A DNA stretch of 64,000 nucleotides from Massilia eurypsychrophila (lineage in GTDB: Bacteria > Pseudomonadota > Gammaproteobacteria > Burkholderiales > Burkholderiaceae_D): contig NZ_PDOC01000015.1 of the NCBI RefSeq assembly GCF_002760655.1, positions 1-64,000 on the forward strand, given 5' to 3'. This document shows positions 28,121 through 37,900 of the stretch, piece after piece (the first letter of the stretch is position 1; every line of letters begins with the position of its first letter). The position numbers were made by a program, and so were the translations under genes. The notes beneath the pieces were generated by a model. That model made no database searches, was not told the DNA's origin, and saw nothing but the letters and a program-made list of their open reading frames with translations.

Positions 28121-28513
28121 TTAATCCTTATCTGTTGTCTTGGGCGCTGCGCTGCAGGACACCACTGTCCGGTTCTTGACGCCTTCCGCTTTGCACAGCG
28201 TGGCCTCGTACGCGAGCTTGAGGGTGACGGTCGATTTGATGCCTTTGTATTTGCAGACCAGGTGGATCGCTTCGCCGCGGGCGCGCGCTTCCTGCTGATC
28301 GACCGCCAGGTCCCACTGCAGGCTGGCGAAATCGGGCGGCAGCTCCACCCTGTTGTCGGGCGTGCCGTCGAATACGCTGGCGCTGTCGAGGAGCGCCGAT
28401 TGGCTACCCTGGCGCTGCTGCGGCGGGCACGCCGCCAGCGGCGCCGACAGGGCCGCGCACGCGGGAGCCAGCAGCGCCAGGGCGAGCGCCAGGCGCGGTG
28501 AAATGTAAGCCAT
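28121..28513 (-). CDS. Small secreted T6SS-locus protein, STY0300-like
   Basis: A 130-residue protein with a signal peptide (MAYISPRLALALALLAP) and a mature part with cysteines at ACPPQQ, VCKYKG, TLCKAEG and VSCSAAP. The pattern CPP, VFDG-P, LPP, W-L, C-YKG, C resembles the small STY0300-type proteins I recall from Salmonella T6SS loci; this is from memory, not a search. It sits between tssE and tssH in the operon with very short gaps (5 bases to tssH), so it is probably a T6SS accessory. Function unknown. Confidence 0.7.
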   Translation of the reverse strand: MAYISPRLALALALLAPACAALSAPLAACPPQQRQGSQSALLDSASVFDGTPDNRVELPPDFASLQWDLAVDQQEARARGEAIHLVCKYKGIKSTVTLKLAYEATLCKAEGVKNRTVVSCSAAPKTTDKD

Positions 28514-28533
28514 GACGGCCTCCTGGTGGCAAC

Positions 28534-29043
28534 TCAGGCGCGCACGGTGCGCGCCGCCTTGCTGATCGAGTAGTGCAGCGACGAAGGTTGCAGCACCGCG
28601 TTGAAGTTGACCGGCTCGGCCGACTTATCGACTTGCAGCGTGGCGTGGATGACGAAGTTGAGGCGGTTGACGCTGCCCTGCTCCATTTCGAGCGACGCGC
28701 TCACTGCCTTCAGGCGCGGCTCGTGCTGCTCGATGGCTGCCTTCAGGCTGGCGCAAATGGCGGCGCGGTCGTCCGTGCTGGACAGGCAGAAGCCGGCGAA
28801 GTCGATCAGGCCGTAGCTGATGATCGACTTGCGGCTTTCCGGATAGTCGTCCAGCAGGTCTGGCGCGATGCCGAGCCGGGTGTTGAGCAGCGCTTCTAGG
28901 TCGCGCGCGACGCTGTCCTTGAGCTGTTCCATCGACAGCCGCGTGACGGTCGACGGCGCGCCGCCGGCGCCGGCCTGCGGTCGATCGCCGAACAGGCGGT
29001 CGAGCAGGCCGGGGGCGAAGCCTTTGGCCGACACCGCCGTCAC
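28534..29043 (-). CDS. tssE: T6SS baseplate protein TssE
   Basis: A gp25-like (lysozyme-related fold, non-enzymatic) baseplate wedge protein. The start is a GTG at 29043 overlapping the hcp TGA stop; a GTG at 29034 is an alternative. It is about 169 residues long. It contains RDLEALLNTRLGI, the DLLDDYPESRKSIISYGLIDFAG segment typical of TssE, and IEQHEPRLKAV, matching the gp25 family signature (EPR). The long upstream frame through hcp is not coding. Confidence 0.9.
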   Translation of the reverse strand: MTAVSAKGFAPGLLDRLFGDRPQAGAGGAPSTVTRLSMEQLKDSVARDLEALLNTRLGIAPDLLDDYPESRKSIISYGLIDFAGFCLSSTDDRAAICASLKAAIEQHEPRLKAVSASLEMEQGSVNRLNFVIHATLQVDKSAEPVNFNAVLQPSSLHYSISKAARTVRA

Positions 29044-29531
29044 ACCACCTTGTTGGTGGCCAGGTCCCAGCCGCCGGAAGTGTTGCCGCCCGAGCCGCCG
29101 CCGACCTTCTGCTGGGTGTACTTCCATTTCACCTTGGAGAACTTCAGGCCCATGCTCTCGGTAAGGATGTCGCCTTCCGCCACCGCCGGGCTGACGTCGC
29201 CGATCAGCACATTTTCCAGCTCGATCTCGAAGTACTTGATGCGCTCGCCCTTGCCGTCGGCGCGCATGAATTCGAACTTCGCCTTCGGGATCGTCTTGCC
29301 CGACGAGCAGGTCTGCAGCAGGATCGGCGTCGACAGGTCGGCCAGCTTGGAGATGCTGATCTCGCTGTGCTCGCAGCGCTCGGCGGTGTGGCCGCCGCCG
29401 GTCGACGCGGTCGCCGACTTCGGCTGCGACACCGACCAGGTCACCGATTTGCATTCGATCCAGTCCTTGTGCTTGTCGTCGGTCGATTCGCCTTTGATGC
29501 CATCGATTTGCAGGTATACGTCAATTGCCAT
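29040..29531 (-). CDS. hcp: T6SS inner tube protein Hcp
   Basis: It polymerises as hexameric rings into the secreted tube and may carry effectors. The 163-residue length is standard. The family start MAIDVYLQIDGIKGES is followed by DKHKDWIECKSVTWSV, EISISKLADLSTPIL and YFEIELENVLIGDVSP. A Gly/Ser-rich stretch precedes the C terminus (GGGSGGNTSGG). No VgrG gene adjoins it here. Confidence 0.96.
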   Translation of the reverse strand: MAIDVYLQIDGIKGESTDDKHKDWIECKSVTWSVSQPKSATASTGGGHTAERCEHSEISISKLADLSTPILLQTCSSGKTIPKAKFEFMRADGKGERIKYFEIELENVLIGDVSPAVAEGDILTESMGLKFSKVKWKYTQQKVGGGSGGNTSGGWDLATNKVV

Positions 29532-29563
29532 TTTTCGCTCCTAGTTGGATGGGGGGACTGGTT

Positions 29564-31042
29564 CTAGTTTTTGGTCGATTGCGGCAGTTCCGCCACCAGG
29601 CGCAGCGACACCGACAGCTCGTCGAGCTGGAAGTGCGGACGCAGGAACGACACCGCGCGGTACACGCCGGGCCGGCCCGGCACTTCCATCACCTGCACGC
29701 TCGCTTCACGCAGCGGGAACTGCGCCTTCTGCTCCTGGCTGGCGTTATCGTCGAGCAGCACGTACTGCGTCAGCCAGCGGTTGAGGAACTCCTCGACGCT
29801 GGAAGCGGCCGAGAAGCTGCCGATTTTGTCGCGCATCATCGCCTTCATATAGTGCGCGATGCGAGACACGGCGAAGATGTACTGCAGCTGCGACGACAGC
29901 ACCGCGTTGGCATTGGCCGCCTCGTTGGCGTACTTCTTCGCCTTTTGCGCCGACTGCGCGCCGAAGAACGCGGCGTACGAGGTGTTCTTGCAGTGCACCA
30001 GCGAGATGAAGCCCAGGTCCGACAGTTCCTTCTCGCGGCGATCGGTGATGGCCAGCTCGGTCGGGCATTTCAGCGCCACTTCGCCTTCGTCGGTCTTGAA
30101 GGTGTGGGTCGGCAGGTCTTCCACCAGGCCGCCGCCCTCGACGCCGCGGATCGCCGCGCACCAGCCGAAATCCTCGAAGGCGCGCGTCAGCTTGCTGGCG
30201 AACGCGTAGGCGGCGTTACACCACAGGTACTTCTGGTGGTCGGTGCCATCGACGTCCTCGACGAAGTTGAAGCCGTCGACCGTCATGCCGTCGGCCGGGT
30301 TGAACGGCAGGCGACCGAGAAAGCGCGGCAGCGTGATGCCGACATAGCGCGCGTCCTCGGATTCGCGGAATGCCTTCCACTTGGCGTATTCGGCCGTGTC
30401 GAACACCTTGGCGAGGTCGCGCGGCTTGCCAAGGTCACCGTAAGTCTCGATGCCGAACAGCTCCGGCGAAGCGGCAGTGATGAACGGCGCGTGGCTGGCC
30501 GCGGCCACGTGCGACATCTGCTCGAGAAAATAGATGTCTTCGGGCTGGCGGGTGATCTCGAAGTCGCCGATCAGGGTGCCGTACGGGGCGCCGCCGAAAG
30601 TGCCGAATTCTTCTTCGTAGACCTTCTTGAAGATCACGCTCTGGTCGAATTCGAGGGCCGACTGGAAGTTCTTGACCAGTTCCTTCTTGGTCGCATTCAT
30701 CATGCGGATCTGCTGGTTGGTGCCGGAGGTGTTCTTGACCAGGTACTGCAGGCCGGTCCAGCTGCGTTCGAGCTTCTGGAATTCGGGTGCGTGCATCACC
30801 GCCGACAGCTGCATCGAGATCATGCGGTCCAGTTCCGCGACGCGGGCGTCGAGCGTGGCCGACAGATTGTCCGACATAACGACCGTGCCGTCCATGACCT
30901 GGCTGACCAGTTCGGAGATGATGTCGCGTGCGCGCTCATGTTCGCTGGTCGACTTGGCCACCCGGCTTTGCTCGACGATCTGGTCGAGCAGGCTCGTTTC
31001 CAGTTCCATCGGCGCGTTGATTTTTTCAAGCATGGCGGCCAT
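29564..31042 (-). CDS. tssC: T6SS contractile sheath large subunit TssC
   Basis: It forms the contractile sheath with TssB. The 492-residue protein shows the family segments LERSWTGLQYLVKNT, GTFGGAPYGTLIGDFE, FLGRLPFNPA and EDFGWCAAIRGVEGGG. C-terminal NRWLTQYVLLDD and GRPGVYRAVSFLRPHFQL follow. It begins 2 bases after tssB ends, so the two are coupled, as expected for a stoichiometric pair. Confidence 0.96.
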   Translation of the reverse strand: MAAMLEKINAPMELETSLLDQIVEQSRVAKSTSEHERARDIISELVSQVMDGTVVMSDNLSATLDARVAELDRMISMQLSAVMHAPEFQKLERSWTGLQYLVKNTSGTNQQIRMMNATKKELVKNFQSALEFDQSVIFKKVYEEEFGTFGGAPYGTLIGDFEITRQPEDIYFLEQMSHVAAASHAPFITAASPELFGIETYGDLGKPRDLAKVFDTAEYAKWKAFRESEDARYVGITLPRFLGRLPFNPADGMTVDGFNFVEDVDGTDHQKYLWCNAAYAFASKLTRAFEDFGWCAAIRGVEGGGLVEDLPTHTFKTDEGEVALKCPTELAITDRREKELSDLGFISLVHCKNTSYAAFFGAQSAQKAKKYANEAANANAVLSSQLQYIFAVSRIAHYMKAMMRDKIGSFSAASSVEEFLNRWLTQYVLLDDNASQEQKAQFPLREASVQVMEVPGRPGVYRAVSFLRPHFQLDELSVSLRLVAELPQSTKN

Positions 31043-31043
31043 G

Positions 31044-31553
31044 TTATTTCGCTCCCACTTTGGCGGCCTTGTGCAGGCTGCTCAGCTTTTCGGTATTGGT
31101 CAGCACTTCCGACAGGATGTCTTCGAGCTTGTCGTTCCCGGCCAGCTTGTTGCGCAGGTCGGCCAGCTTGGTGCGCGCTTCGAGCAGGCCATTGAGCGGC
31201 GCCACCTGGCGCACCACCGATTCAGGCCGGAAGTCGTCCATCTCCTTGAACTGCAGCTGGACGCCGAATTCGCCGCCCTCCTCGCTCAGGTGATTCTTGA
31301 CGCGGAACGTCGCCACCGGCGCCACGCCGCCGAGAACCTCGTCGAAATTGCCGCTGTCGACGTTGACGAAATTGCGGTCCTTGAGGGACTTCTTGCCGAC
31401 CGCCGGATCGCTGCCGAAGTCACCGATCACCCCGACCACGAAGGGCAGTTCCTTGTTTTCGAGGGCGTCGCCGATTTCGACGTCGTACGTCATCTGCACG
31501 CGCGGCGCGCGTACTTTCTGCAGGCGTTTCTGCACGCTTTCTTTCTTGGCCAT
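31044..31553 (-). CDS. tssB: T6SS contractile sheath small subunit TssB
   Basis: Partner of TssC in the sheath. The start at 31553 (MAKKESVQKRLQKVR) is preceded by CGGAG; a much longer upstream frame in the same phase is not coding. The 169-residue protein has RAPRVQMTYDVEIGD, PFVVGVIGDFGSDP and FVNVDSGNFDEVL, which are diagnostic of TssB. A C-terminal helix ends in HKAAKVGAK. It follows the lipoprotein gene after a 50-base gap. Confidence 0.95.
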   Translation of the reverse strand: MAKKESVQKRLQKVRAPRVQMTYDVEIGDALENKELPFVVGVIGDFGSDPAVGKKSLKDRNFVNVDSGNFDEVLGGVAPVATFRVKNHLSEEGGEFGVQLQFKEMDDFRPESVVRQVAPLNGLLEARTKLADLRNKLAGNDKLEDILSEVLTNTEKLSSLHKAAKVGAK

Positions 31554-31603
31554 GTGGACTCCGAGAGTTACGGGACTAGGGCCGGCGAGTGCCGGCCCGG
31601 GAA

Positions 31604-32164
31604 TTAATTGAGGCCGCAGAACGGACCGCTGCACTTGATGGCTGGAACCGCAGCCGGCGCCGCCGCCCTGATGCCGGCAGCGCGCGGCTTCTCGTCGCGT
31701 TTGACCGGCACGATCGGGCCACCGAGCTTGGTATGCAACAGCGTCGCCAGGTCTTGGGCCTCGCTGCGCACCGAACCGGAGAAGCCGTTTTTCTGGGTCA
31801 GGTCGCCGAGCGCCTTGCTCGATACGCGCAGGCCGCTGACGGCGACCAGGCTGTAAGCGAGCATGTCGTCGGGGTCGCGCTCGATCGCCTGCAGGCCGGC
31901 GACGATCGCTTCGCCATAATTCTTGTCGTCGAAACGCAGCTGGGACATGCGCAGCCACGGCGACTTGTCGGTGGGGTGCGCCACCGTCGCCGCCTTCAGG
32001 ATGCTGTAGGCCTGATCGGTGCGGCCGGCCTTGACGGCGGCGTCGGCGTCGGCCATGGCGTTGGCCATTGGTGCCGGCTTCGGTGCCGGCGCCGGCGCGG
32101 TGCTGGCGCACCCGGCCAACACGGCGATACTCAGAATACTTGTCAACACGCGCTTCTTGATCAT
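31604..32164 (-). CDS. TPR-like lipoprotein heading the tssB operon
   Basis: The start at 32164 gives MIKKRVLTSILSIAVLAGC with a clear lipobox (LAGC), followed by a Pro/Ala linker and two or three TPR-like helical pairs (DADAAVKAGRTDQAYSILKAA, then NYGEAIVAGLQAIERDPDD). The chain of about 186 residues ends with two cysteines (CSGPFC). It occupies the first position of the operon, which in Acinetobacter T6SS loci is taken by the periplasmic protein AsaA; equivalence is only a guess. A lipoprotein here could stand in for the missing TssJ. Function unproved. Confidence 0.75.
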   Translation of the reverse strand: MIKKRVLTSILSIAVLAGCASTAPAPAPKPAPMANAMADADAAVKAGRTDQAYSILKAATVAHPTDKSPWLRMSQLRFDDKNYGEAIVAGLQAIERDPDDMLAYSLVAVSGLRVSSKALGDLTQKNGFSGSVRSEAQDLATLLHTKLGGPIVPVKRDEKPRAAGIRAAAPAAVPAIKCSGPFCGLN

Positions 32165-32385
32165 GGGGTTCTCCGTTGCCGTTGGTCCAGACAACATTAT
32201 TGGACAAGGAAATCGCCAGTTCTTGCGCTTGATCAAAGTTCCCGGCGGTATCTTTTTTGTAGGCAATTCGCTTAAAAATTTGCGCTAGCGCACAAGAATG
32301 CGGTCGACTTACCGCAAGCTAGGCGTTTCCCTCAACCATCATTTTGCGAGGCGTACATGCACCCACAACCTATGGCGTTTGCATC

Positions 32386-33156
32386 ATGACCCAGCACGTA
32401 GACCGACGCGCCGCGCCGACCCTGCTGGCCAACCGCGGCGCCGGCGGCAACGAGCCGCAAAGCCTGGTCGACCTGATGTACGAAGGCTTCTACGCCCTGT
32501 ACCTGCTCAAGAATGGCTGCGGCCCGCAGGACCAGGCCGGCTTCGCCGAACACATGACGCGCTTCCTGGCCGACGTCGATCGCCATGCCAAGACGCTGGC
32601 GGTCAACGCCGACGACGTCCATTCGGCCAAGTACGCGTTCTGCGCGGCCGTCGACGAGATCATCCTGCGCTCGCAATACGGCATACGCGAAGAATGGCAG
32701 ACGCGCCCGCTGCAACTACGCCTGTTCGGCGACCAGCTGGCCGGCGAACACTTCTTCCAGCGGCTCGAGGACCTGCGCGCGCGCGGCAGTGCCCACCTGC
32801 AGGCGCTCGAGGTGTTTCACATGTGTCTTTTGTTGGGGTTCCAGGGCCGCTACGCGCTCGACGGCGAGGACAAGCTGAATTTCATGTGCGCCACGCTCGG
32901 CAACGAGATTGCCCGCATGCGCTGCAAAAGCCGCGGCTTCGCGCCGCACGCCGAGCGGCCCGACCAGATCTCCAACAAGCTGCGCAGCGACCTGTCGCTG
33001 TGGGTGCTGACGGCGGTGTTCGCGCTGGCCGGCCTGGGCGCCTACATCGGCTTTCGCGCCGGCCTGGGTCATGCCACCGGCACCGCGCTGGCCGGCTACA
33101 ACGACATGGTCAAGCTGCCGCCGCGCGCGGCCAGCGTGACCATCACCCTGCCTTGA
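32386..33156 (+). CDS. tssL: T6SS inner-membrane protein TssL (DotU/IcmH)
   Basis: Membrane-complex component that binds TssM. The start at 32386 (MTQHVDRRAAP) was chosen because it follows the expected N terminus; in-frame codons before it are not conserved-looking. The cytoplasmic helical domain shows DLMYEGFYALYLLKNG, AKYAFCAAVDEIIL and LLGFQGRYALDGE. A single transmembrane helix near 204-224 (LWVLTAVFALAGLGAYIGF) anchors it, leaving a short periplasmic tail. At 256 residues it lacks a peptidoglycan-binding domain; the neighbouring OmpA-like protein probably supplies it. It is the only T6SS gene on the plus strand. Confidence 0.92.
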   Translation: MTQHVDRRAAPTLLANRGAGGNEPQSLVDLMYEGFYALYLLKNGCGPQDQAGFAEHMTRFLADVDRHAKTLAVNADDVHSAKYAFCAAVDEIILRSQYGIREEWQTRPLQLRLFGDQLAGEHFFQRLEDLRARGSAHLQALEVFHMCLLLGFQGRYALDGEDKLNFMCATLGNEIARMRCKSRGFAPHAERPDQISNKLRSDLSLWVLTAVFALAGLGAYIGFRAGLGHATGTALAGYNDMVKLPPRAASVTITLP

Positions 33157-33942
33157 CTACTGCACCACCTTGAACTCGATCCGACGGTTGCGCGCGCGGC
33201 CGTCGGCGCTGCGGTTGTCGGCCACCGGCCGGTCCGGCCCTTCGCCCGACACCGCGATCGATTCCGCCTTGATTCCCTTGGCCGTGACGTAAGCCTTCAC
33301 CGCTTCAGCGCGCGCCTGGCTCAGCGACAGGTTGCTGGCGCGGGCGCCGGCGTTGTCGGTGTGACCGATCAATTCGACCTTCTTGTCCTTCAGCTTGAGC
33401 AGCGCAACACTCATCTGGTCGAGGATGGCGCGGCCCGAATCGGTCAGCGTCGCCTTGCCCGACTCGAACTCGATGATGCGGTTGGCCAGTGCGGCGTCGA
33501 GCACTGACTGTTCCGACGCCGCCACCCGCAGCCCGTTGTTGACGGTGTAATTTGGATTGAGGCTGGCCGCCAGGTCGGTGGCGATCTGCAGGCGCGTCGG
33601 CTCGCTGGCGACGTCGCCGCGCAAGCTGACCGCGCTGCCATCGACTTTCAGCTGGCCGTGGCTGACCAGCTTCAGGTTCGGCCCGACCAGCTTGGCCAGG
33701 TACTCATTCCAGTTCGGCGGCGCCGCCACCGGGCCGACCGTCAGCTGGTCGACCACGCGCTCGGTGCCGAACACCTGGCGCAGGCGCGCCAGCAGCGCGG
33801 CCTTGCTGGCGTCGTCGGCCAGCATGCCGCTGGCGACGATCGGCGGCAGCGGCGCGGCAGCGGCTGCGGGAACTGCGGGCGTTTGCGCGCATGCGGTGAC
33901 GGCGGCCAGCCAGGCGGCCGCGGACAAGACGATTTTCTTCAC
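33157..33942 (-). CDS. OmpA-like peptidoglycan-binding lipoprotein of the T6SS (TagN-like)
   Basis: A 261-residue protein. The signal peptide has a plausible lipobox (AVTAC at 14-18). A middle BON-like region (about 50-145) is followed by a C-terminal OmpA domain with IEFESGKATLTDSGRAIL, VELIGHTDNAGARASNLSLS and RNRRIEFKVV. The Asp and Arg in TDNAGAR and the NRRIEF end are the peptidoglycan-binding signature. It would tether the T6SS membrane complex to the wall. It overlaps tagF by 4 bases and converges on tssL with no gap. Confidence 0.88.
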   Translation of the reverse strand: MKKIVLSAAAWLAAVTACAQTPAVPAAAAAPLPPIVASGMLADDASKAALLARLRQVFGTERVVDQLTVGPVAAPPNWNEYLAKLVGPNLKLVSHGQLKVDGSAVSLRGDVASEPTRLQIATDLAASLNPNYTVNNGLRVAASEQSVLDAALANRIIEFESGKATLTDSGRAILDQMSVALLKLKDKKVELIGHTDNAGARASNLSLSQARAEAVKAYVTAKGIKAESIAVSGEGPDRPVADNRSADGRARNRRIEFKVVQ

Positions 33943-34907
33943 TGGGCGACTCCGATGAAAGTATCGAGGAATAGTTCGCGTGCCATTTTCAGCGGCAGCT
34001 GCGGCTGGTCGAGGTAGCTCGCCAGCGCACGCACGTCGATGTCGACGCCGACCTGCTCGTCGACCCAGCCGGTGTCGGCAAAGCTGACCTGCTGGTCGCG
34101 GCCGACCAGCGGATCGATGATGGCATGCAGGCAGGCGACGCAGGCGTCACAGAAACCAACTACCAGCACCGGCCGCATTTCGAGCTCGGTGACAAACAGC
34201 ACCAGGTCAAGATCGGCCTGGCGCAGGAACGGCGCGATCAACTCCATCCAGAATGCCGCCACCGCCGCGCGCGCGCCTGGCGCATCGGGCAACGGCAGCA
34301 ACAGGCTCTTTTGCAGGTCGGCCGCCCCGCTGTGCATTACCGGCTGCAGCAGCAGGCCAAGCGCCAGCACCAGCTCGCGCACGTCGGCGCGTCCCAGCAG
34401 CGCGGCCAGCGAGCCGACCGTGCCGGTGGCGAGAAATGCTGTCAGCGCGGCGCCGCAGTTGTCGTCCGGCGCCAGCACGGTGTCGGCGATTTCCTGCAGC
34501 GGCGAGGCCGGATCGCCCGCGCCGACCACCTTCGGCGCGGTCGCCGCAAAGAAGGCGAACAGCGGATCGAGCGCCAGCGGGCATTGCGACACGAAAGCGG
34601 CCGGATCGGCCACCTCCAGCGTGCGCATCATCAGGAACGGAAAGCGGCGTCCTGACTGATCGCGGCTGGCCACGATGTGGCCGGCGATGGCATGGCGCCG
34701 GCGCGGGCCGACGAAGGCGAAGTTGACCGGCGCCAGCGCGTCGTAGTGAATCTTCCAGCGCGCGTCGTCCGGCAGCCGCGTCATCACTTCGGCCAGCCAG
34801 TCGTCGAGCACGCCCATCAGCTCAGGGTCCGGCGCCAGCTTGATGAAGTCGCTGTGCGACGGCACCTTGCCGAAGTAGCCGAAGCGTTCCTGCATGGCGC
34901 GGCTCAT
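33939..34907 (-). CDS. tagF: T6SS-associated protein TagF
   Basis: A 322-residue protein with the N-terminal TagF domain (GYFGKVPSHSDFIK, WLAEVM, RRHAIAGHIVASRDQSGRRFPF). In Pseudomonas TagF is a negative post-translational regulator of the T6SS. No PppA phosphatase domain is fused and no PpkA/PppA genes are in the window. The start overlaps the tssM stop (ATGA). A second in-frame Met at codon 5 is possible. Confidence 0.88.
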   Translation of the reverse strand: MSRAMQERFGYFGKVPSHSDFIKLAPDPELMGVLDDWLAEVMTRLPDDARWKIHYDALAPVNFAFVGPRRRHAIAGHIVASRDQSGRRFPFLMMRTLEVADPAAFVSQCPLALDPLFAFFAATAPKVVGAGDPASPLQEIADTVLAPDDNCGAALTAFLATGTVGSLAALLGRADVRELVLALGLLLQPVMHSGAADLQKSLLLPLPDAPGARAAVAAFWMELIAPFLRQADLDLVLFVTELEMRPVLVVGFCDACVACLHAIIDPLVGRDQQVSFADTGWVDEQVGVDIDVRALASYLDQPQLPLKMARELFLDTFIGVAQ

Positions 34908-37900
34908 TGCGCACCGCCGTTGCCGGCGGCGGCGATAATGGCGCCGCCCGGCGCGGCGACGTCGCGCCCGACGATCGCCAGCGGCAGCCGCAGGCCGCGG
35001 AAGCCCTGGCTGGCGGGGGTGCTGGCGGTATTCGGATCGCTGACAACCTTCAGCTCCACTGCCACCGTCACCGCGCCGTTATTCCAGCGCAATTCGTTCC
35101 AGCGGTCGCCCTTCTTCTTGCGCACTGCCGCGGCCAGCATCTTCTCGAGGCCCTTGTCGGTCGTATCGTTACACAGTTCGACCGTGCGCCCGTCAACCGT
35201 GACCGCACTGACGCGGGCGCCATGCACGCCTTGCGGCCCGGGATAGACCATGTTGGTCCACGCCGGCGGCGTATTCCGGTAGCGCATCTGCTGGCCGTCG
35301 ATGTCGACGGTGAATTCGGCGATGCCTGGACCTTGCAGCGGCAGCAGCTGGAACACCGTCTGCGGCGCCGCCGCCGCCACGCCGTTGGCCGACAGCGGCG
35401 CGATCCAGCCGGGGAAGCTGGCCACCGCTTGCGGCGCCAGCGAAATGCCGATGTCGGCCCAGGTGCGCGCGGCCAGCACGTCGCCGCGCCGCACCACCAA
35501 TGGCCCCATCGACGTGTTGACGAACTTGGCGATCGCGCCTTCGGGGCCGAATACCTGGGCGATTTCAGCCGCGGAGGCCTCCGGCGCACCGGGCACGAAC
35601 GGCGCCTTGGCAGCGAGCGCCTTCTGGAACGGGTCGATGACCTGCGCCCGCCAGGTCTTGTTCAGCTCAGCCTCGCTCGGCATCACGATCACCGCGAAGG
35701 TCTGGATCAGCGGGCGCACCAGGATCGGCCGCAGCGCCATCTTCTGGCTGTCGGTCATCCCGGTCAGCATCTGCTCGTCGACATACTTCAGCGCGTCCGA
35801 CAGCTCCGAGCCGCTGCCTTCCAGCGTCTGCTGCATGAACTGCTTGGCGCCCGGCCCTGGATCGCCCTGGTTCTTCAGCTGGTTCAGGCGTCCGCGCAGG
35901 CGCGACAGGTTGTCCAGGTAACCGCCCATCAGCGATGCCTGCTTCTCGCGCAGCCCGACCAGCCGCGCCACGCCGGCAAACTCGCGCCCGATCGGCCCCA
36001 TCACCGGCGCCTCGCTGCGCGTCCTGCCGGCGTCCGGCGGCAGGTCGGCGATGTTGCGCGCTTCGCTGGGCGCGCGCCGCAGGATCGACTCCTTGAACCA
36101 CACGAACAGACCCTTCTCGACCTTCGCCATGCTCGAACTGGCGGCCGACGGGTTGTCCCACGACGTCTCCTGGTAGATCGCATTGAGCAGCTTGGCCAGC
36201 GGCGACGTCTGCGGATCGCCCAGCCGGTTCATCGCCTGGATGCCGCCCTCAAAATTGCCCAGATCGGCCACCGTGACGCCCTGCACGAACTTGAGCCACT
36301 CGCGCGTGTAGTCGGCCTTGTACAGTTCGGTCAGCGATTTCTGGATCTGCTCCGGACTGCCTTCCAGCGTCAGGTCGTCCTTTACCGCCGTCTTCAAGAC
36401 CCAGTCGGTGCTTTGCAGCTCCTTGTTGGACGCCTCGCGGATCGCGCCGATGACGAACTTCTCCCACGCCTCGCGGGTGAACGCGCCCGGCACCGCGTAG
36501 CTGCCTGCCATCAGCGACTGGTCTTGCTCGCCGACGATGCGCGCCACCGTGACGGCCGAAAAACGGGTCGCGGCGCGCGCCTTGATGTCGGCATATACCC
36601 GTTCGCGCGCCGGCGTGCCGCGCACCACGCGCCGCAGGTTTTCGCGCGCGCCGTCGAGCAGGCCCAGTTTGGGCGTCAGCTGCGGCCAGGCCGGATCGGC
36701 GATCTGGGTCAGGTGAAAGCTCATCAAACGCTCGGCGCTGCGGATCATTTTTTCCTTCGGCATCGCACCGCGGCTTGCCTCCAGCCAGCCACGCCAGAAG
36801 CGGGTCAGCTGGTCGTTCAGGTGACTTGGCTCGGCGCGGCTCTTATCGGCCAACATCAGATACGTCTTCAGCGCGTTGTACGCATCGGTGACGTTGGTCG
36901 GCGACGCGTCCTGGTACGGCTGGCCAGGCTTGGCGGCAGCCGCCGGCGCCGGCGCCGACGGGTCGAGCTGCGCGGCGTTGGCGTTCATCTCCGTCAGCAG
37001 CGATTCAAGCGCCGCGCCAACCGGCTGCAGCATGATCTCGCGCACGCCGCCAAAATACTCGTCGCGCAGCTTGCGCTCGAGCGCCTCACCCTGGTACAGG
37101 CCGAAGCCCAGCATCCACGGCTTGCTGGCGCGGTATTTTTCCAGCTGCTCGATGCGGTCCTGCAGGATCTCCAGCGCTTCCAGCCGCGATTGCAGGTCGG
37201 CGCGCTTTTCCTGCAGCCGCACTACCTTGTCGAGGTCCGCCTGCACGTTCGCCACCAGCTGGCGGTTGCCCATGTACGACCAGCTCCACAGGCCCAGCGA
37301 GCAGCCGAGCAGGATGGTGGCGGCGAAGAACGCGCCATACTTGAAGCGGGCGCTGTTCGGATTGGTATAGCGCGTCACCAGTTCCTTGTCGGCGAAAATC
37401 ACCTTGCGGAACAGGTCGAGCAGGAAGTAGCCGCTCTGCTCCTCCGCTTCGCCGGCCTGCTGCTCGCGCAACTCGAGGTCGAAGCGGCTGGCCACGCGTT
37501 TCGACGACTGGTTTTCCACACTGCCTTCCTGCAGCGCGCTGGTGAAGTAAAAGCCGCGGAACACCGGCTTGAACTGGTAGGTATTCTCTTCGAACAGCGT
37601 CGCCAGGAAGGCGCGCAGCGGGGTCTTGATCGACGCGAATTCGAGCGGGAAGGTGAACACGCCAGGCCGCATGCGCGCGCTGCGGTTGCCGGCCATGCTG
37701 GCCAGGCTCATTTCCTTCAGGCCGTCGTGCAGCTCGTCGAAGTGCTGGTCGAAGAACGCCAGTACGTCCGGGCTGGTGCTGCGCCGGTTGAAGCGCATGG
37801 TCGCGCCCCACACACGATCACGCTCGGTGCGTTCGGTGTCGTGGAAAAAATCGGCGAAGCCGGCGATCAGGTCGGCCTTCGTAAACACCACGTACACCGG

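Noticed and set aside
25707-28124. 805-residue plus-strand frame over tssH
   Set aside because: Antisense to an intact ClpV gene and without any recognisable domain.
31044-32207. 387-residue tssB with a long N-terminal extension
   Set aside because: The extension reads through the lipoprotein gene in another frame; the family start MAKKESVQ with a ribosome site is at 31553.
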